From Symbiodinium natans (lineage: Eukaryota > Sar > Dinophyceae > Suessiales > Symbiodiniaceae): a stretch of DNA of 60,000 nt. The notes under the pieces were generated by a model. That model was given only the letters and a program-made list of their open reading frames with translations. It was not told the DNA's origin and made no database searches. Shown one piece after another: positions 58,112-60,000 of this stretch; position 1 is the stretch's first letter; each line of letters starts with the position of its first letter. Both the position numbers and the translations under genes were made by a program. The stretch covers positions 1,295,147 to 1,355,146 of the forward strand of contig CAJNDS010002102.1 of assembly GCA_905221605.1 (NCBI GenBank). The letters run 5' to 3'.

Positions 58112-60000
58112 CTTCACTCAGAGGGGGGTCTCAGACAGGTTTTGGGCTTGAGCGGTCCAGGGGTTGTCGTCGCTCTCGCACATGGGCAAGGCTTCGTTCG
58201 GGGTTTCGACTCTCACTTCGGGGCTGAGGGTCTACAGATGTCGAAAGATGTCTACAGGGGGCCATGTGCTCATCTGCAGAGTCTTACAGACAAACGAGGA
58301 GAATCTTCCAACTGGCACGGCACTCTCACATGCCTTGGCAGAGCGCGAGGACCGCAAGCCTTAGGCATAAGAATGCATATGCCCATGTATATGTATTTAT
58401 TGCATATAGATGTATGTACCTACTTCGCCGAAAATATGAGCTGACATGTACTAAGCCTTGCGCTGGCTGGGGGCAAGGTGGAGATCCTAGGCTGCCAGCG
58501 AAGCTCGGACCCGCAAATCCTCTGCGGCACAGAGCATGAGTCCCATGCAGCCTGGGGGCATGTTCCATGGCACGGAAGGAGGACGGCAGCATCTGTATAT
58601 CCTGACTGCCATCTGCCCGCCCCTCAACGGCGCGCGCAAAGACCCAACTTCCCAGATTCCAAGAAGCCGAGCGGCTGCCCCCTTCACTGCAGAAAGTATG
58701 AACAAGGCGGCCAAGGTCGAATCTCTGCGAGATGTGTCGGCCACGGGCGGCCTGGAGAGAAATTCTACCACCAAGATGGTAAGCCAACTCCCATTGCCAT
58801 CGACCCCAACAGGCCCCGAAGTCATGGTGAGGGCAAGGCCGGCGCAGACCCACACCTAACCCATTGTGCTTGCTACTTGCACTATGTGTCCGGAGCAGCC
58901 GTGCCTCTGCAAATTCTGTAGATCATGGTCGGCTTCTTGCATCTTGAAACCTCCACAGAACATGCATTTTTCGGTCCTCTTGTCTTTTGCCTCTAAGCTA
59001 GGAACCCCCAGGCTCAAGAAACATCAAACCTGCGAACTTGAATATCATCCCAGCCAGCACGCGCTTCAGAATAGCTTGATGGGCATCCACAGCATGCAAA
59101 AAGTGTACATATATATATATACACACACATATATATATATATATGCCAGGGTCCAGCCACGCAAATGACCACAATGTATAGTCCAGCGCTGACATGCAAA
59201 GCACGAGGTCTTCCGAGCCGCTTTGACGAGTCCCGATCGCCTGCCTTCCCTTGGTGAACTCCGCCACAGCACTGTAACCCGGAAAGTGACCAAGTATCCC
59301 TGGCTTACCCTGTAAGCTGTGACTTGGCAGGCTACGAAACCCAAGGAGCTGCCTGCCCACTTGACCCTGGAAGCTGTTCAGAAGCTCAAATCCGAAAGTT
59401 CCTCAACCGAACCTTCCTCACCATGGGCCAGGCCTGGCACGAAGCCAGGGCAGCACCTTTCACATAGACATTCCTTAGCTGGCTTTAGCTCCTGCCGCGC
59501 CGACTCTTTGGGGCCGGCGGGGCACGAACTCGTCGTGTGCGACGAGCCGAAGCAACAAAGAAACGGCAAACAAGCGTCTGAATGGGGGCGCCACGGAATG
59601 TGAGGCCCCTGTGCAGTCCGAGCCCAAGTGGCGGCGGAGGGGAACATGGGGAAAGATCTTGAGGTGCCTGTGGGGCATATTGGGAGCGCGGAAGAAACCC
59701 GTGCAATCCAGAAACGGATGCCGTCATGCCAGCACTCCCCAACCCTTCCCCCTAAACCCTTTCTGAACCCAGACTCAGAGCATCAGCTGCCCCAAGCCCT
59801 TCTTTGCATCCAGGACTCTGGCAGATTGCTGGGGCTCCGGCGACGAACGCAGAACCCGAAGCCCTTTTTTGCATCCGGGCTCTGCGCGATATCTGCCGGA
59901 ACCAAAGGCTCAACCCGAAGCCCTAAAACCCTAAACCCCTTGGAGTCCTTTTCAGCGTTGCACCTTTAGGATGCTGCCATGGTCAATTTTGGCCCGCGGC
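58112..60000. other. No gene recognised; AT microsatellite
   Basis: The first exon(s) of the MFS gene should lie here on the minus strand but were not identified. An (AT)n/(AC)n microsatellite occupies 59107-59145 and a short CCCTAAAA patch is at 59920-59940. The window ends without a clear feature. Confidence 0.4.

Noticed and set aside
59975-60000. Possible spliced-leader match (CAATTTTGGCCCG) at the right edge
   Set aside because: About 10 of 15 positions match, with no gene visible beyond it.

Overview
The window looks like nuclear DNA of a dinoflagellate, most likely a symbiodiniacean-type alga. The evidence is internal. Spliced exons can be recovered whose introns use GC and GA as well as GT donors. 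A relic of the dinoflagellate trans-spliced leader lies upstream of one gene. Short arrays of the TTTAGGG telomere-type unit are scattered through the window. Every gene I can support is on the minus strand. The species is not determinable from this alone.

Layout. 0-5 kb: two fragments of intron-rich unknown genes (1.3-1.5 kb, and 3.8-4.9 kb, the latter with an exon present three times in tandem). 5.8-6.3 kb: a compound trinucleotide and hexanucleotide satellite. 8.9-10.3 kb: an intronless MATE-family transporter. 14.75-32.93 kb: a complete axonemal dynein heavy chain that I could reassemble in frame as four exons (4120 codons plus stop). Its last exon is 7.86 kb without interruption, and its three introns are 127 bp (GC-AG), 5581 bp (GA-AG) and 109 bp (GT-AG). 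Introns 2 and 3 have direct repeats and terminal inverted repeats at their edges, as expected of transposon-born introns (introners). About 290 bp upstream of its start codon is the spliced-leader relic, with a decayed 73-nt methionine-tRNA-like sequence between the two.

35.8-39.6 kb: the 3' half of a spinster-type MFS transporter gene. 41.6-54.3 kb: scattered exons of several unrelated genes (a C-terminal exon ending in a duplicated heptapeptide, a DNRRL-motif exon pair, a protein kinase, a coiled-coil gene broken by an in-frame stop, a proline-rich Cys/His exon), plus a 600-bp GAGAGAGT satellite at 51.0-51.6 kb. 54.7-56.3 kb: an intronless gene with an FkbM-type methyltransferase domain. 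57.0-58.1 kb: the 5' half of another, or the same, MFS transporter, in seven small exons (30-80 bp) mostly with GC donors.

Two gene styles coexist. Some genes are intronless or nearly so (MATE, FkbM-type, dynein), and others are chopped into exons of 30-210 bp (MFS, kinase). With the spliced-leader relic, this fits the known dinoflagellate cycle in which trans-spliced mRNAs are copied back into the genome and later regain introns. No operon or pathway logic links the neighbours beyond their shared orientation. Exon boundaries given here come from reading frame, family similarity and splice dinucleotides by eye, not from transcripts.
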